This document shows, piece by piece, positions 1-9,124 of a DNA stretch of 64,000 nucleotides. The notes under the pieces are model-generated. The model was not told the DNA's origin and did not search any database. It saw only the letters and a program-made list of their open reading frames with translations. The position numbers and the translations under genes are program-made. The stretch comes from Pseudoteredinibacter isoporae_A (GTDB taxonomy: Bacteria > Pseudomonadota > Gammaproteobacteria > Pseudomonadales > Cellvibrionaceae). The DNA is taken from contig NZ_BAABWJ010000001.1 in NCBI RefSeq assembly GCF_040372805.1, positions 558,001 through 622,000 of the forward strand. Direction: 5' to 3'. Position 1 is the stretch's first letter. The number at the start of each line of letters is the position of its first letter.

Positions 1-12
1 AATGGTTAAAAA

Positions 13-1176
13 TTATTGTGCTGCGCGGGCTTCTAAAATCGCGACCGCAGGTAAGGTTTTACCCTCAACATATTCCAAAAAGGCGCCTCCGCCCGTTGAG
101 ATATACGACACTTTGTCAGCGATCTCATATTTATCAACGGCGGCCAAAGTGTCACCACCACCAGCAATCGAAAAAGCATCGCTCTCGGCAATGGCCTGGG
201 ACAACGCCTTCGTCCCCTCACCAAACTGATCAAATTCGAACACGCCCACCGGGCCATTCCAAATGATGGTCTTGGCTTCAGCCAGAATCTTGGCCAGTTC
301 CGCGGAAGCGTCCGGGCCAATATCAAAAATCATATCGCTGTCATTAACATCGCTCGCGCTTTTCAGCTCCGCGGCCGCGCTTTCAGAAAACGCCTGACCA
401 ACGACAACGTCGGAGGGTACCGGGATGTCGCACTTTTCCATCAAGGCTTTGGCATTGGGAATCAGATCATTCTCGCACAGAGACTTGCCCACATTCTGCC
501 CACTGGCCGCCAGGAAAGTATTCGCAATACCACCACCGACGATCAACTGGTCCACCTTATCAGACAATGACTCCAGAACCGTTAACTTGGTGCTCACTTT
601 GGAACCGCCAACAATCGCCACCATTGGACGTGCCGGCTTATCCAGCGCCTTCGCCAGAGCATCCAATTCACCCGCCAGCAAAGGGCCAGCACACGCTTCA
701 GGAGCAAACTTGGCCACACCATGGGTCGACGCTTGGGCCCGGTGTGCGGTACCAAAAGCGTCCATCACGAAGATATCGCACAAGGCCGCATAAGCTTTAG
801 CCAACTCATCCTCGTCTTTCTTTTCGCCCTTGTTAAAACGAACGTTTTCCAGCAAAACCAGCTCACCTGCCTCAAGCTCTACACCCTGCTGCCACTCTTT
901 CACAACGTTCACCTCACGGCCCAACAAAGCCCCCAGGTGACTGGCAACCGGTGCCAGTGAAAACTCTTCGGAAAACTCACCTTCAGTAGGGCGACCCAAG
1001 TGGCTCATGACCATTACCTTCGCACCAGCGCTCAATGCCAGCTCGATGGTGGGCAATGCCGCACGAATACGCGCATCGGAAGTCACTTTGCCGTCTTTCA
1101 CTGGTACATTCAGGTCTTCACGGATCAAAACCCGTTTACCTGCCAGATCCAGCTCGCTCATCTGTTTAACAGCCAT
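13..1176 (-). CDS. pgk: Phosphoglycerate kinase
   Basis: Cytosolic glycolytic and gluconeogenic enzyme that transfers phosphate between 1,3-bisphosphoglycerate and ADP. The 387-residue protein has the usual bacterial PGK length. It shows the N-terminal substrate signature (RVLIREDLNVPVKDG), the SHLGRP segment, the GGSKVSTK hinge region and the C-terminal nucleotide loop SIAGGGDT. It is the third gene of a tkt-epd-pgk operon, starting 23 bases after the epd stop. A fructose-bisphosphate aldolase gene often follows but would lie outside the window. Identity is secure from motifs and context. Confidence 0.98.
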   Translation of the reverse strand: MAVKQMSELDLAGKRVLIREDLNVPVKDGKVTSDARIRAALPTIELALSAGAKVMVMSHLGRPTEGEFSEEFSLAPVASHLGALLGREVNVVKEWQQGVELEAGELVLLENVRFNKGEKKDEDELAKAYAALCDIFVMDAFGTAHRAQASTHGVAKFAPEACAGPLLAGELDALAKALDKPARPMVAIVGGSKVSTKLTVLESLSDKVDQLIVGGGIANTFLAASGQNVGKSLCENDLIPNAKALMEKCDIPVPSDVVVGQAFSESAAAELKSASDVNDSDMIFDIGPDASAELAKILAEAKTIIWNGPVGVFEFDQFGEGTKALSQAIAESDAFSIAGGGDTLAAVDKYEIADKVSYISTGGGAFLEYVEGKTLPAVAILEARAAQ

Positions 1177-1199
1177 GGTGTGTTGTCCTCAATATAAAT

Positions 1200-2234
1200 T
1201 TAGAATTTTTTTGCCCAGTACGCCGCCGTATCAATCATACGGTTGGCATAGCCCCACTCATTGTCGAACCAGGTAAGCACCTTGACCATACGTTCACCGG
1301 CCACGCGGGTTTGCGTAGCATCCACAATACTTGAGCGAGGGTCGTGATTAAAATCACAGGAGGCCAGCAACTCTTCGGTGTAGCCCAGCACTCCGTCAAA
1401 CGCAGTGTCTGCAGCTTCTTGCAGAACGCGGTTAATGTCGGCCGTGGTGACATCGTTTTTCATGACCACCGACAAATCCATTGCCGACACATTCACCGTT
1501 GGCACGCGCATAGCCTGGGCCTCAAAACGCCCCGCCAGTTCGGGCAGAAGACGATCTATGCCCTTCGCCAAACCGGTGTCTACTGGGATCATGGATTGAA
1601 TCGCGCTGCGTGTTTTGCGCAAATCGGTATGATGATACGCATCGATGACCGGTTGATCGTTCATCGCCGAATGAATTGTGGTGATAACACCGCTATCGAT
1701 ACCGAAAGCGGCATTCAATGTATGAATCACTGGAACAATACAGTTCGTAGTGCACGAGGCATTCGAGACAATGGCCTCATGGCCATTCAACTGATGGTGA
1801 TTGACACCGTAAACGATGGTGGCATCGACTTCAGCCGTCGCGGGCTGAGAAAACAGCACGTGGCGAGCGCCTGCCGCCAGATGCTGCTCAGCCGTTTGGC
1901 GATCATTAAAAGCACCGGTACATTCCAACACCAGATCAATATCCAGTTCCGCCCAGGGCAATTGTTGAATATCCGCTTGATGCAAAACGCGAATGCGCTG
2001 CTCATCGATATGCAGTTGATCATTCTCGACGGCCACCGCCGCAGGAAAGCGGCCGTGGGTGGAATCGTACTGGGTAAGGTGTGCGATGGTGTTGCAGTCG
2101 GCCAGCTCATTAATGGCCAACACCTGCAAATGGCCAAAGCGTCCCTGTTGCTGGGCTTCAAATAAGGCCCGCAGCACGCAGCGGCCAATTCGGCCGTAGC
2201 CATTGATAGCTATCTTCGTCACGCTCACATTCAC
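1200..2234 (-). CDS. epd: Erythrose-4-phosphate dehydrogenase (GAPDH family)
   Basis: NAD-dependent oxidation of erythrose 4-phosphate to 4-phosphoerythronate, the entry to pyridoxal phosphate synthesis in many gammaproteobacteria. The Rossmann motif INGYGRIGR is at the N-terminus and the catalytic cysteine lies in SNASCTTNC (Cys161). The stretch INELADCNTIAHLTQYDSTHGRF matches Epd better than glycolytic GAPDH, which has an Asp-containing adenine-binding turn there. The position between tkt and pgk also favours Epd. Three in-frame GTG codons (2234, 2228, 2222) could start it, none with a strong ribosome binding site. By homology the shortest form, beginning MTKIAINGYG at 2222, is plausible. 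A secondary GAPDH activity cannot be excluded. Confidence 0.88.
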   Translation of the reverse strand: MNVSVTKIAINGYGRIGRCVLRALFEAQQQGRFGHLQVLAINELADCNTIAHLTQYDSTHGRFPAAVAVENDQLHIDEQRIRVLHQADIQQLPWAELDIDLVLECTGAFNDRQTAEQHLAAGARHVLFSQPATAEVDATIVYGVNHHQLNGHEAIVSNASCTTNCIVPVIHTLNAAFGIDSGVITTIHSAMNDQPVIDAYHHTDLRKTRSAIQSMIPVDTGLAKGIDRLLPELAGRFEAQAMRVPTVNVSAMDLSVVMKNDVTTADINRVLQEAADTAFDGVLGYTEELLASCDFNHDPRSSIVDATQTRVAGERMVKVLTWFDNEWGYANRMIDTAAYWAKKF

Positions 2235-2247
2235 AGGTCCAGCTAGC

Positions 2248-2271
2248 GGTCGAGGCGATAGGGCCTCGACC
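2248..2271 (-). other. Intercistronic hairpin between tkt and epd
   Basis: A perfect 9-bp inverted repeat, GGTCGAGGC and GCCTCGACC, is separated by 6 bases. It sits between the tkt stop and the first epd GTG codon. There is no U-run, so it looks like an mRNA stability or attenuation stem rather than a terminator. Its function is inferred. Confidence 0.5.
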
Positions 2272-2288
2272 TGAAAGAGGAAGACCGT

Positions 2289-4292
2289 TTAGTCTTCCAG
2301 CAACTCTTCAACATTGGCAACGACGTTGTCGACGGTAAAGCCAAAGTGCTCCAGCAATACATTGCCAGGGGCAGATTCACCGAAGGTGCTCATGCCAATC
2401 ACTCGACCTTCAAGGCCGACAAACTTGTACCAGTAATCTTCGTGAGCCGCTTCGATGGCCACGCGGGCCGCTACTTCAATGGGCAGCACAGACTGTTTGT
2501 AGTCCGCATCCTGTTTGCTGAAGATTTCCGCACAGGGCATGGAAACCACCCGTACCTTACGGCCCGCCGCCGTCAATTTGTCGGCCGCATCTACCGCCAA
2601 GCCTACCTCGGAACCTGTCGCGATCAAAATAGCGTCCGGCTCACCGTCGCTGTCTTTTAATACATAGGCACCTCGACCGATGTCCGCCAGCTGCTGATCA
2701 TTGCGCGGCTGGGGTGCCAAGCCCTGACGAGAGAAGATCAACGCACTTGGGCCATCGCGACGCTCAATCGCGCTTTTCCAGGATACCGCCGACTCCACCG
2801 CATCGGCAGGGCGCCAGGTGTTCAGGTTCGGGGTCAAACGCAGGCTGGCAATTTGCTCAACCGGTTGGTGAGTGGGGCCGTCTTCACCCAAACCAATGGA
2901 ATCGTGGGTGTATACAAAGATGCTTTGCTGCCCCATCAACGCCGCCATGCGAACTGCATTGCGCGCGTATTCCATAAACATCAGGAAGGTTGCGCCGTAA
3001 TTCACGAAACCACCATGCAATGCAATACCGTTCATGATGGCACTCATGCCGAATTCACGCACACCGTAAAACAAGTAGTTCCCGCTGGCATCGTCGGCAG
3101 AAACCCCCTTCGAGCCACTCCACAGAGTCAGATTGGAACCGGCCAGATCGGCTGAACCACCCAGTAATTCAGGTAACATCGGGCCGAAAGCGTTCAGACT
3201 GTTCTGAGAGGCCTTACGAGATGCAATCTTTTCAGAAGCGTCCTGGCACTCCTTAATGTAAGCATCGGCTTTTTCACTGAAATCGGCTGGCAAATCGCCC
3301 TTGATAACACGACGCTCAAACTCAGCCGCCAGCTCTGGGTGGGCCGCTTTATAGGCCGCCAATTTCTCTTCCCACTCGCGCTCCGCTTTGGCGCCAGTGT
3401 CCTTGGCATCCCAAGCACTGTAGATATCTTCGGGGATCTGGAAGGCATCGTGCTCCCAACCCAGCGTTTCGCGGACCAAGGCGATCTCTTCGGCACCCAG
3501 AGGTGCACCGTGACAATCTTCTTTACCCTGTTTGTTTGGAGAGCCAAAACCAATCACTGTTTTACAGCAGATCAAGGTTGGCTTGCCTTCTTCTGCACGG
3601 GCCTGCTCAATCGCATCCTTGATCGCGGCGCTGTCGTGACCATCAACGGACGGAATCACCTGCCAGCCATAGGATTCAAAGCGCTTGGGCGTGTCATCGG
3701 TGAACCAGCCCTCAACTTCACCATCAATGGAAATACCATTGTCATCATAGAACGCAATCAGCTTACCCAGACCCAATGTACCCGCCAGGGAACAGGCTTC
3801 GTGGGAAATACCTTCCATCAAACAGCCATCACCCAGGAAGCTGTAAGTGTAATGATCCACGATATCGTGGCCATCACGGTTAAATTGAGCCGCCAGGATT
3901 TTCTCGGCCACAGCCATACCCACAGCATTCGTGATGCCCTGACCCAGAGGGCCGGTCGTGGTCTCGACACCGGGCGCATAGCCATATTCAGGGTGACCGG
4001 GTGTTTTGGAGTGCAGCTGACGGAAGTTTTTCAGCTCTTCGATCGGCAACGCGTAACCGGACAAATGCAGCAAGGAGTATATCAGCATGGAACCGTGACC
4101 ATTGGACAAGACAAAACGGTCGCGATTAGCCCACTCGGGGTTCGCTGGGTTATGCACCAGATAATCGTTCCACAGCACTTCGGCGATATCCGCCATGCCC
4201 ATTGGGGCGCCTGGGTGGCCGGAGTTGGCTTGTTGAACGGCATCCATACTCAAAGCACGAATTGCATTGGCTAGCTGGTTGCGGGAAGGCAT
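2289..4292 (-). CDS. tktA: Transketolase
   Basis: Thiamine-diphosphate enzyme of the non-oxidative pentose phosphate pathway that moves two-carbon units between sugar phosphates. The 667-residue product has the expected length. It carries the TPP-binding GDGCLMEGISHEA motif, an N-terminal SGHPGAPMGMA segment and a C-terminal pyrimidine domain with GEDGPTHQPVEQ. A longer reading frame begins at 4331, but the start at 4292 (MPSRNQLANA) is chosen because an AGGAG ribosome binding site lies 8 bases upstream and transketolases begin this way. It is the first gene of the tkt-epd-pgk operon. Confidence 0.97.
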   Translation of the reverse strand: MPSRNQLANAIRALSMDAVQQANSGHPGAPMGMADIAEVLWNDYLVHNPANPEWANRDRFVLSNGHGSMLIYSLLHLSGYALPIEELKNFRQLHSKTPGHPEYGYAPGVETTTGPLGQGITNAVGMAVAEKILAAQFNRDGHDIVDHYTYSFLGDGCLMEGISHEACSLAGTLGLGKLIAFYDDNGISIDGEVEGWFTDDTPKRFESYGWQVIPSVDGHDSAAIKDAIEQARAEEGKPTLICCKTVIGFGSPNKQGKEDCHGAPLGAEEIALVRETLGWEHDAFQIPEDIYSAWDAKDTGAKAEREWEEKLAAYKAAHPELAAEFERRVIKGDLPADFSEKADAYIKECQDASEKIASRKASQNSLNAFGPMLPELLGGSADLAGSNLTLWSGSKGVSADDASGNYLFYGVREFGMSAIMNGIALHGGFVNYGATFLMFMEYARNAVRMAALMGQQSIFVYTHDSIGLGEDGPTHQPVEQIASLRLTPNLNTWRPADAVESAVSWKSAIERRDGPSALIFSRQGLAPQPRNDQQLADIGRGAYVLKDSDGEPDAILIATGSEVGLAVDAADKLTAAGRKVRVVSMPCAEIFSKQDADYKQSVLPIEVAARVAIEAAHEDYWYKFVGLEGRVIGMSTFGESAPGNVLLEHFGFTVDNVVANVEELLED

Positions 4293-4645
4293 AAAGAGCT
4301 CCTGAGAGGGCGAATAGGTCAAAAAACACACAGCCTGAGGCTGGAAAATGGGCGCTATTTTCCCTTTTCTTGGGGGGCAGGTAAAGGCCGTTAGGAAAGA
4401 TTTCTTGATGCGCTAAACCCTACAGTGGTGCGGGCTTTGAACGAGCTTGGCAAAGTCGACGATTTGCCCAGGAGCTTTCCCAACTGAGCGGCGCACCGAC
4501 CGCTGTCCATGCGCGGGGAAAGAACGAATAAGGTGCCAGAACATGTCGAGCGCCCAATACAAAACCGGCCGCAGAAGCGGCCGGTTTTCCAGTTCGTCCA
4601 CAGAGTCCCAAAGTCCTGGGGAAGGACGAACTCTGAGGCGGGCGA
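4293..4645. other. 353-bp intergenic stretch with hairpins
   Basis: This gap separates the tkt start from the M16 protease stop. It holds the strong terminator-like hairpin annotated at 4561-4588. A second, longer-range inverted repeat has AGTTCGTCC at 4591-4599 paired with GGACGAACT at 4624-4632. The tkt promoter must lie in the part nearest 4293, but no convincing -35/-10 pair was picked out. Short open frames here (62-85 codons) lack homology I recognise and are not called. Confidence 0.5.
4561..4588 (-). terminator. Probable terminator of the M16 protease operon
   Basis: A perfect 12-bp stem (AAAACCGGCCGC / GCGGCCGGTTTT) with an AGAA loop lies 58 bases downstream of the M16 pair on the minus strand. 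The stem ends in TTTT on either strand, so it could work in both directions. Confidence 0.75.
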
Positions 4646-6025
4646 TCAGTGATAGAAGTCCTTGATGTCCACTTCAATCACTTCACCGTATTGTTTGGCT
4701 TTTTCACGAATATCATCGGCCTTGCCAATTAACACAAACTGCAGCTTGTCACGCGGGAATTGCTTCTTGGCCAATTGATTCGCCAGCGCCACATCCAGGG
4801 CACCGACTTTGGCTTCAAAGTCGTTGATCATTTCATCCCCCAAATCAAAGGCCCACATGCTGCCCAACAAACTCGCCAACTGAGAAGAGGTTTCAAAACG
4901 GGGCGGAAACAAGCCCTTTACGTAAGCCTTGGCAGAATCCAGGGTTTTCTGATCAATGCCCTGCTCCCATAAGCGCTGATAGGTTTTCAGAGCCAGGTCG
5001 AGTGCTTCGAAGGTGGTTTCTGTCTTGGTAAATGTGCTGATACGAAACAAACCCGCTTTGGATTCCTTATCGAAACGGCTGCGCGCACCGTACGTTAAGC
5101 CCGAATTCACTCGCAGTTCATCATTTAACCAAGAGGTGAAACGCCCTCCCAAAATGGTATTAATCACCGACAACGGCACTTCATTTTCATCACCCAGGGC
5201 AATACCCGGCCCACCGATAACAAAACGCGTTTCTTTGGCATCGCCTTTGTTTACCAGCAATACGCGTGCTGTCTTGGGCACATCCACCGTCGCAACCGCC
5301 TGTTTGGCCTTGGCTTTACCCGACCACGTTGAAAAATACTTGGTCAATTTGGCTTTCATCGCCTTGGGTTCAATATCACCAACAACAATAATGGCCGCAT
5401 TATCTGGCTTAAAATAATCCCGATAAAAGCCTTTGATATCATCGCGCGTCATCGCAGCAACCGTTTTCTCATTACCAGAAGCAGGATTGGCGTAGGGATG
5501 ATTACCGTAGTACAAGTGATTCAACAAATCGCCCATCATCGCTCGAGGACTCTCGCGATTTTGTTTCAGCAAAGCGCCCAAGCGTTTTTGATATTTGTCG
5601 ATTTCAGCCTGATCAAAATCCGGGCGTAACAACATGTCGGCCAACAGAGGCAACATCACATCGCCGTCTTTTTTCGCGTAAGACATGCTGAGCGTGGTCA
5701 CTTCCGTTCCAGCACCACCACCAAAATCCGCGCCGTAGAACGCAATCTCATCTTCCAATTGGATTTTGCTTTTGCCGGCCGCACCGAACTTCAAAGCTTC
5801 CGCCGTGAATTCTGCCAGACCGTATTGCGCCCCGTCCTGGACCGAACCGGCCTTCACGGCCACAAGCACATCCACCAAGGGCACCTCGTCCTGGCGCATA
5901 AGGTAAACGTCCAGGCCATTATCCATCGTGTATTTTTCATAGTCAGGAATGGAAAATGCCGCCAGGACTAGCTGGCTCGCAAGTAAAAGACTTGAGAAGA
6001 GGCCATATTGAGTAAAACGCTTCAT
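4646..6025 (-). CDS. M16 peptidase family protein, non-catalytic partner
   Basis: Second member of an M16 (pitrilysin/insulinase-like) pair. The 459-residue protein has a signal peptide (MKRFTQYGLFSSLLLASQLVLA), so it is exported. The usual zinc motif HxxEH is replaced: the aligned segment reads GLAEFTAEAL (residues 69-78), lacking both histidines and the catalytic glutamate. It is therefore probably the structural or substrate-binding subunit for the active protease upstream. The C-terminal half keeps the M16 C domain (LRVNSGLTYGARSRF). Its ATG overlaps the upstream stop as TAATG, indicating translational coupling. Substrates are unknown; M16 pairs in this class often degrade peptides in the periplasm. 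Confidence 0.88.
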   Translation of the reverse strand: MKRFTQYGLFSSLLLASQLVLAAFSIPDYEKYTMDNGLDVYLMRQDEVPLVDVLVAVKAGSVQDGAQYGLAEFTAEALKFGAAGKSKIQLEDEIAFYGADFGGGAGTEVTTLSMSYAKKDGDVMLPLLADMLLRPDFDQAEIDKYQKRLGALLKQNRESPRAMMGDLLNHLYYGNHPYANPASGNEKTVAAMTRDDIKGFYRDYFKPDNAAIIVVGDIEPKAMKAKLTKYFSTWSGKAKAKQAVATVDVPKTARVLLVNKGDAKETRFVIGGPGIALGDENEVPLSVINTILGGRFTSWLNDELRVNSGLTYGARSRFDKESKAGLFRISTFTKTETTFEALDLALKTYQRLWEQGIDQKTLDSAKAYVKGLFPPRFETSSQLASLLGSMWAFDLGDEMINDFEAKVGALDVALANQLAKKQFPRDKLQFVLIGKADDIREKAKQYGEVIEVDIKDFYH

Positions 6026-7398
6026 TATCGATCTCCCTCTTTACTGTCAGCGTGCTTGTCCAAAACAATGACACTGCGATTGGCCTTGCGGAAATAAGTC
6101 TTCGCTACACGTTGGACATCCTTCGCACTCACCTTGGCCATATCCTTGGAGGCATCAAACATTTTTTTGTAATCACCAAAATAAATTTGATACGTGCCCA
6201 AAGTATCAGCCTTACCATTAATGGTCGACAAAGTGCGATACAAACCAACCTGAGCCTGGTTTTTCACCTTCTGCAGTTCTTTGTCACTGACGGGCTCAGC
6301 GCTCAGTTTAGTCAACTCCTCTACGATGCCTTTTTCCAGTGCTTCCACGGATACGCCTTCCGCCGCTGTAGCAAAGATATAAAACAGGTTTGGATCAATA
6401 CTCTGCGGGAAATACGCCCAGACGTTCGTTGCCAATTGCTTTTGATCCACCAGAGCGCGGTTCAAACGAGCACTGTCATCACCGCTTAAAATACTCTCGA
6501 CCATTGCCAGAGAGTAGTAATCCTCATGGCGGCTGTTAGGCACATGGAAACCCATCATGATGTTGGGGCTGGATACCGATTCTTTTTGCACATAAGCCCG
6601 ACGCTCACCCTTTTGTTCCGGTTCAACCGTATGAATTTTACGGGGCTCCGGTTGGGCGGGAATATCGCCCAGGTATTGTCTGGCCAGACGTTCCACTTCT
6701 TTGGAATCTACATCACCCGCGATGACCACCAGGCCATTATTTGGCGCATAGTAGCGGCGATGATATTCACGCAGGTCCTCGATACTCCAGTTGTCAATAT
6801 CGGACTGATGTCCAATAACCGGCCAACTGTAAGGATGCGCTCGAAACGCAATGCCTTTCAATTCCATCATCATCAAACGAACATTGGAGTTCTCAAGCCC
6901 GGTGCTGCGTTCTGAAGTCACCACACCACGCTCACTTTCGACCATCTTTTCATCGATTTTCAAATGCGCAATGCGATCGGATTCCAGATCAAAAATAGTT
7001 TCCAGTGCACTCGCCGGGAACCAGTCGGTATAAACCGTTACATCCTCAGTGGTGTAGGCATTGTTGGCGCCGCCGTTGGCTTCCATAACGCGGTCAAATT
7101 GTTTGGGACCGTATTTTTTTGCACCATTGAACATCATATGCTCGAAGAAGTGGGATAGCCCTGTGATACCAGGCACCTCATTACGAGAACCGACCTTCCA
7201 AAATAAGTACATGTTGGCATTGGGAATGGAACGGTCTTCCAACACCATAAACTCCATACCGTTTTTTAAAGTGAAGGTATTCACGTCTTCGGCAGTGGTC
7301 TGAGCAGACAGCTGTGTCGTCAGTCCCAAACTGAGACCGGCCCCCCAAACCAGCAAGCCTCGCTTTAAACTGCGGGCCCATGCTTGATATCTTTGCAT
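6025..7398 (-). CDS. M16 family zinc metallopeptidase, active subunit
   Basis: Exported zinc protease of the M16 family, 457 residues. The zinc-binding and catalytic motif is intact as HFFEH (residues 83-87), and the downstream acidic ligand region is ESERGVVTSER. The frame is open back to 7530, but the start at 7398 (MQRYQAWARS) is preferred. There an AGAGGAAG ribosome binding site precedes a typical signal peptide ending LSAQ. It is followed directly by its inactive paralogue, so the two probably form a heterodimer like other bacterial M16A/M16B pairs. Physiological substrate not deducible. Confidence 0.92.
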   Translation of the reverse strand: MQRYQAWARSLKRGLLVWGAGLSLGLTTQLSAQTTAEDVNTFTLKNGMEFMVLEDRSIPNANMYLFWKVGSRNEVPGITGLSHFFEHMMFNGAKKYGPKQFDRVMEANGGANNAYTTEDVTVYTDWFPASALETIFDLESDRIAHLKIDEKMVESERGVVTSERSTGLENSNVRLMMMELKGIAFRAHPYSWPVIGHQSDIDNWSIEDLREYHRRYYAPNNGLVVIAGDVDSKEVERLARQYLGDIPAQPEPRKIHTVEPEQKGERRAYVQKESVSSPNIMMGFHVPNSRHEDYYSLAMVESILSGDDSARLNRALVDQKQLATNVWAYFPQSIDPNLFYIFATAAEGVSVEALEKGIVEELTKLSAEPVSDKELQKVKNQAQVGLYRTLSTINGKADTLGTYQIYFGDYKKMFDASKDMAKVSAKDVQRVAKTYFRKANRSVIVLDKHADSKEGDR

Positions 7399-7645
7399 TT
7401 CGCTTCCTCTAGTGATTGTTCGTAAAGCTGTGCGCTTCGGCATTATGATTGGCACGCCAATTCTTAACAAGATCGTGTGACCGGAAACGCGTTGAACAGT
7501 GTCAATAAACCGATTTTCAGTTTTCCACACAGTTACCGCTTTGAAATAATGATAATATGGCCCAAGACCTGCTCATCTAAATTGAGCCGCGTATTAGCTT
7601 TAACGAACGACCCTGAGAACCCCTCTGAAACAAGGGACTATTTAA
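7399..7645. promoter_or_regulatory. Divergent promoter region between M16 operon and serine hydrolase
   Basis: A 247-bp gap between divergent starts. It contains AATAATGATAAT at 7545-7556, resembling two hexamers of a Fur-type box, and a good AAGGGA ribosome binding site just before 7646. No gene is seen. The assignment as promoter follows from divergent orientation only; the Fur-like match is weak. Confidence 0.35.
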
Positions 7646-8794
7646 ATGAAAAATGTGTCGATAGTTAAAATCGTCATCGCTCTGTGCTGCTGGAGTCTAA
7701 GCCTTATGAGTTCTGCTCAATCTAGCGATTTACAATCCGTCCTGGAAACCGAACTCAAACAACATCTGCAATCTTCAGGCTTGATTGGTATCGGCGGAGT
7801 GGTCATTCATAACAACACCATCCAAGCCCTGGCCAGCGAAGGCCTGCGGAAGAAAGGCAGCCCAGAAACGCTGACGGTGAATGATAAATGGCATTTGGGG
7901 TCGGTAACCAAGTCCATGACCGCTACGGTCATTGCTCGCCTCGTCCAAAAAGGCCTGCTGAGCTGGGAGCAAAATCTTGATGCAATTCCCAGTGGTGAAG
8001 ACAGCCGGCACAGCGACTGGAATCAGGTCACTTTAAAGCACCTGCTGCACCACAGTTCCGGGGCGCCCGCGAACTTCTCTTTGTCCCTGCTTTTTAGTGA
8101 CGACCCGGAAACCGCCGAGGCCCTGCACAAAGAAAGACTGCAAGCTGTGCAAAGCATATTAAGCAAAGCCACCGACAGCCAGGCGGGTACAGCGTTTCAA
8201 TACTCCAATGTGGGCTACACCATCGCAGCGGCACTCGCCGAACAAGTCAGTAATAAAAGTTGGGAAACCCTGATGCAAGAGGAGCTGTTTGACCCTCTGG
8301 CTTTGAACTCTGCTGGTTTTGGCCCGCCAAAGGACAACAGCGATGGCATTGATCAGCCCAGAGGGCACAAATCGATATTCGGATTTAAGTTTTCCGTACC
8401 CACCACCTCAGACAATCCTAAAGTGATGGGCCCGGCCGGCAATGTTCATATGAACCTCAGCGATCTGGCGCGTTATGCCCAGGAACATATGAAAGGCGCG
8501 CGTGGAGAGAGCGATTATTTAGAAACAGCGCTCTATCAGGAACTGCACACCGCCCAACTGGACAGTTACGCCAAGGGCTGGGTGATTAAGGCACACGACC
8601 CATTAGCCAACGGCCAGGTGATATGGCATAACGGCTCCAACACAATGTGGTATTGCCTGCTGACTTTGCTGCCCGCTCTGGACACGGCGGTGGCAATTAC
8701 TGTCAATGAGGGAAACATCAAAAAAGCCGAATCCAGCGCCGTAGAAATCACCCGCGCACTGATAAAAGCGATGGGACACTCTTCAACCCACTAA
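7646..8794 (+). CDS. Serine hydrolase, beta-lactamase class C/penicillin-binding fold
   Basis: Exported 382-residue protein of the beta-lactamase-related serine hydrolase family. A signal peptide ends near SSAQS. The nucleophile motif SxxK is SVTK (Ser86-Lys89), the second motif YxN is YSN (186-188), and an HNGSN segment near residue 330 stands in the position of the KTG/HxG box. Such proteins are esterases, D-aminopeptidases or carboxypeptidases as often as true beta-lactamases, so resistance should not be assumed. It starts a run of plus-strand genes encoding exported or small proteins, with 23 bases to the next start. Confidence 0.85.
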   Translation: MKNVSIVKIVIALCCWSLSLMSSAQSSDLQSVLETELKQHLQSSGLIGIGGVVIHNNTIQALASEGLRKKGSPETLTVNDKWHLGSVTKSMTATVIARLVQKGLLSWEQNLDAIPSGEDSRHSDWNQVTLKHLLHHSSGAPANFSLSLLFSDDPETAEALHKERLQAVQSILSKATDSQAGTAFQYSNVGYTIAAALAEQVSNKSWETLMQEELFDPLALNSAGFGPPKDNSDGIDQPRGHKSIFGFKFSVPTTSDNPKVMGPAGNVHMNLSDLARYAQEHMKGARGESDYLETALYQELHTAQLDSYAKGWVIKAHDPLANGQVIWHNGSNTMWYCLLTLLPALDTAVAITVNEGNIKKAESSAVEITRALIKAMGHSSTH

Positions 8795-8817
8795 ACCGAT
8801 GACATGTGAGGAAAGCG

Positions 8818-9123
8818 ATGATGAACGACAAGATAACATTCCGTTTGAAGCAAAGTCTCAGTGTTGCTGCACTGACCGTCGCCGTCATAATCAGCACACC
8901 AAGTACAGCCAATCCTTTTGTCAAAGATCCACTCACCCATGAGCTGGAACGCCAACTGCACATTAAGATGCGCGCCAATGCGGCGATTCTCAATGATGAG
9001 CAATTTATTAAGGACAAGGCGAAATATATTCGTAAGTTATTTTTGGCCTTGAAATCAGAAGGCTTTAATGACAAACAAGCCTTGGAACTGGTCAAAGCCA
9101 GCCTGCATGAGGACAGTTTTTAA
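8818..9123 (+). CDS. Small exported protein of unknown function
   Basis: A 101-residue protein that I do not recognise. A GTG at 8806 could extend it, but the ATG at 8818 has a GAGGAAAG ribosome binding site directly upstream. The first 32 residues form a signal peptide (hydrophobic core SVAALTVAVIIS, cleavage near TANP). The mature part is highly charged and predicted helical, ending ALELVKASLHEDSF. It sits between the serine hydrolase and a cupin gene, 1 base before the cupin start, so it is probably cotranscribed and possibly coupled. Confidence 0.6.
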   Translation: MMNDKITFRLKQSLSVAALTVAVIISTPSTANPFVKDPLTHELERQLHIKMRANAAILNDEQFIKDKAKYIRKLFLALKSEGFNDKQALELVKASLHEDSF

Positions 9124-9124
9124 G

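Noticed and set aside
1344..2165. Open frame of 273 codons opposite epd
   Set aside because: Antisense to epd, no domain, no ribosome binding site; a product of coding bias.
3339..4274. Long open frame of 311 codons opposite transketolase
   Set aside because: It is antisense to a well-supported gene with full motifs, has no recognisable domain and its composition is that of a shadow frame.
4413..4677. Short frames of 62-85 codons between tkt and the M16 gene
   Set aside because: They overlap the terminator hairpin, lack ribosome binding sites and resemble nothing known to me.
7646..8794. Serine hydrolase as a true class C beta-lactamase and resistance gene
   Set aside because: The SxxK and YxN motifs are shared by esterases and peptidases, and there is no adjacent AmpR-type regulator. 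Function as a resistance enzyme is not supported.
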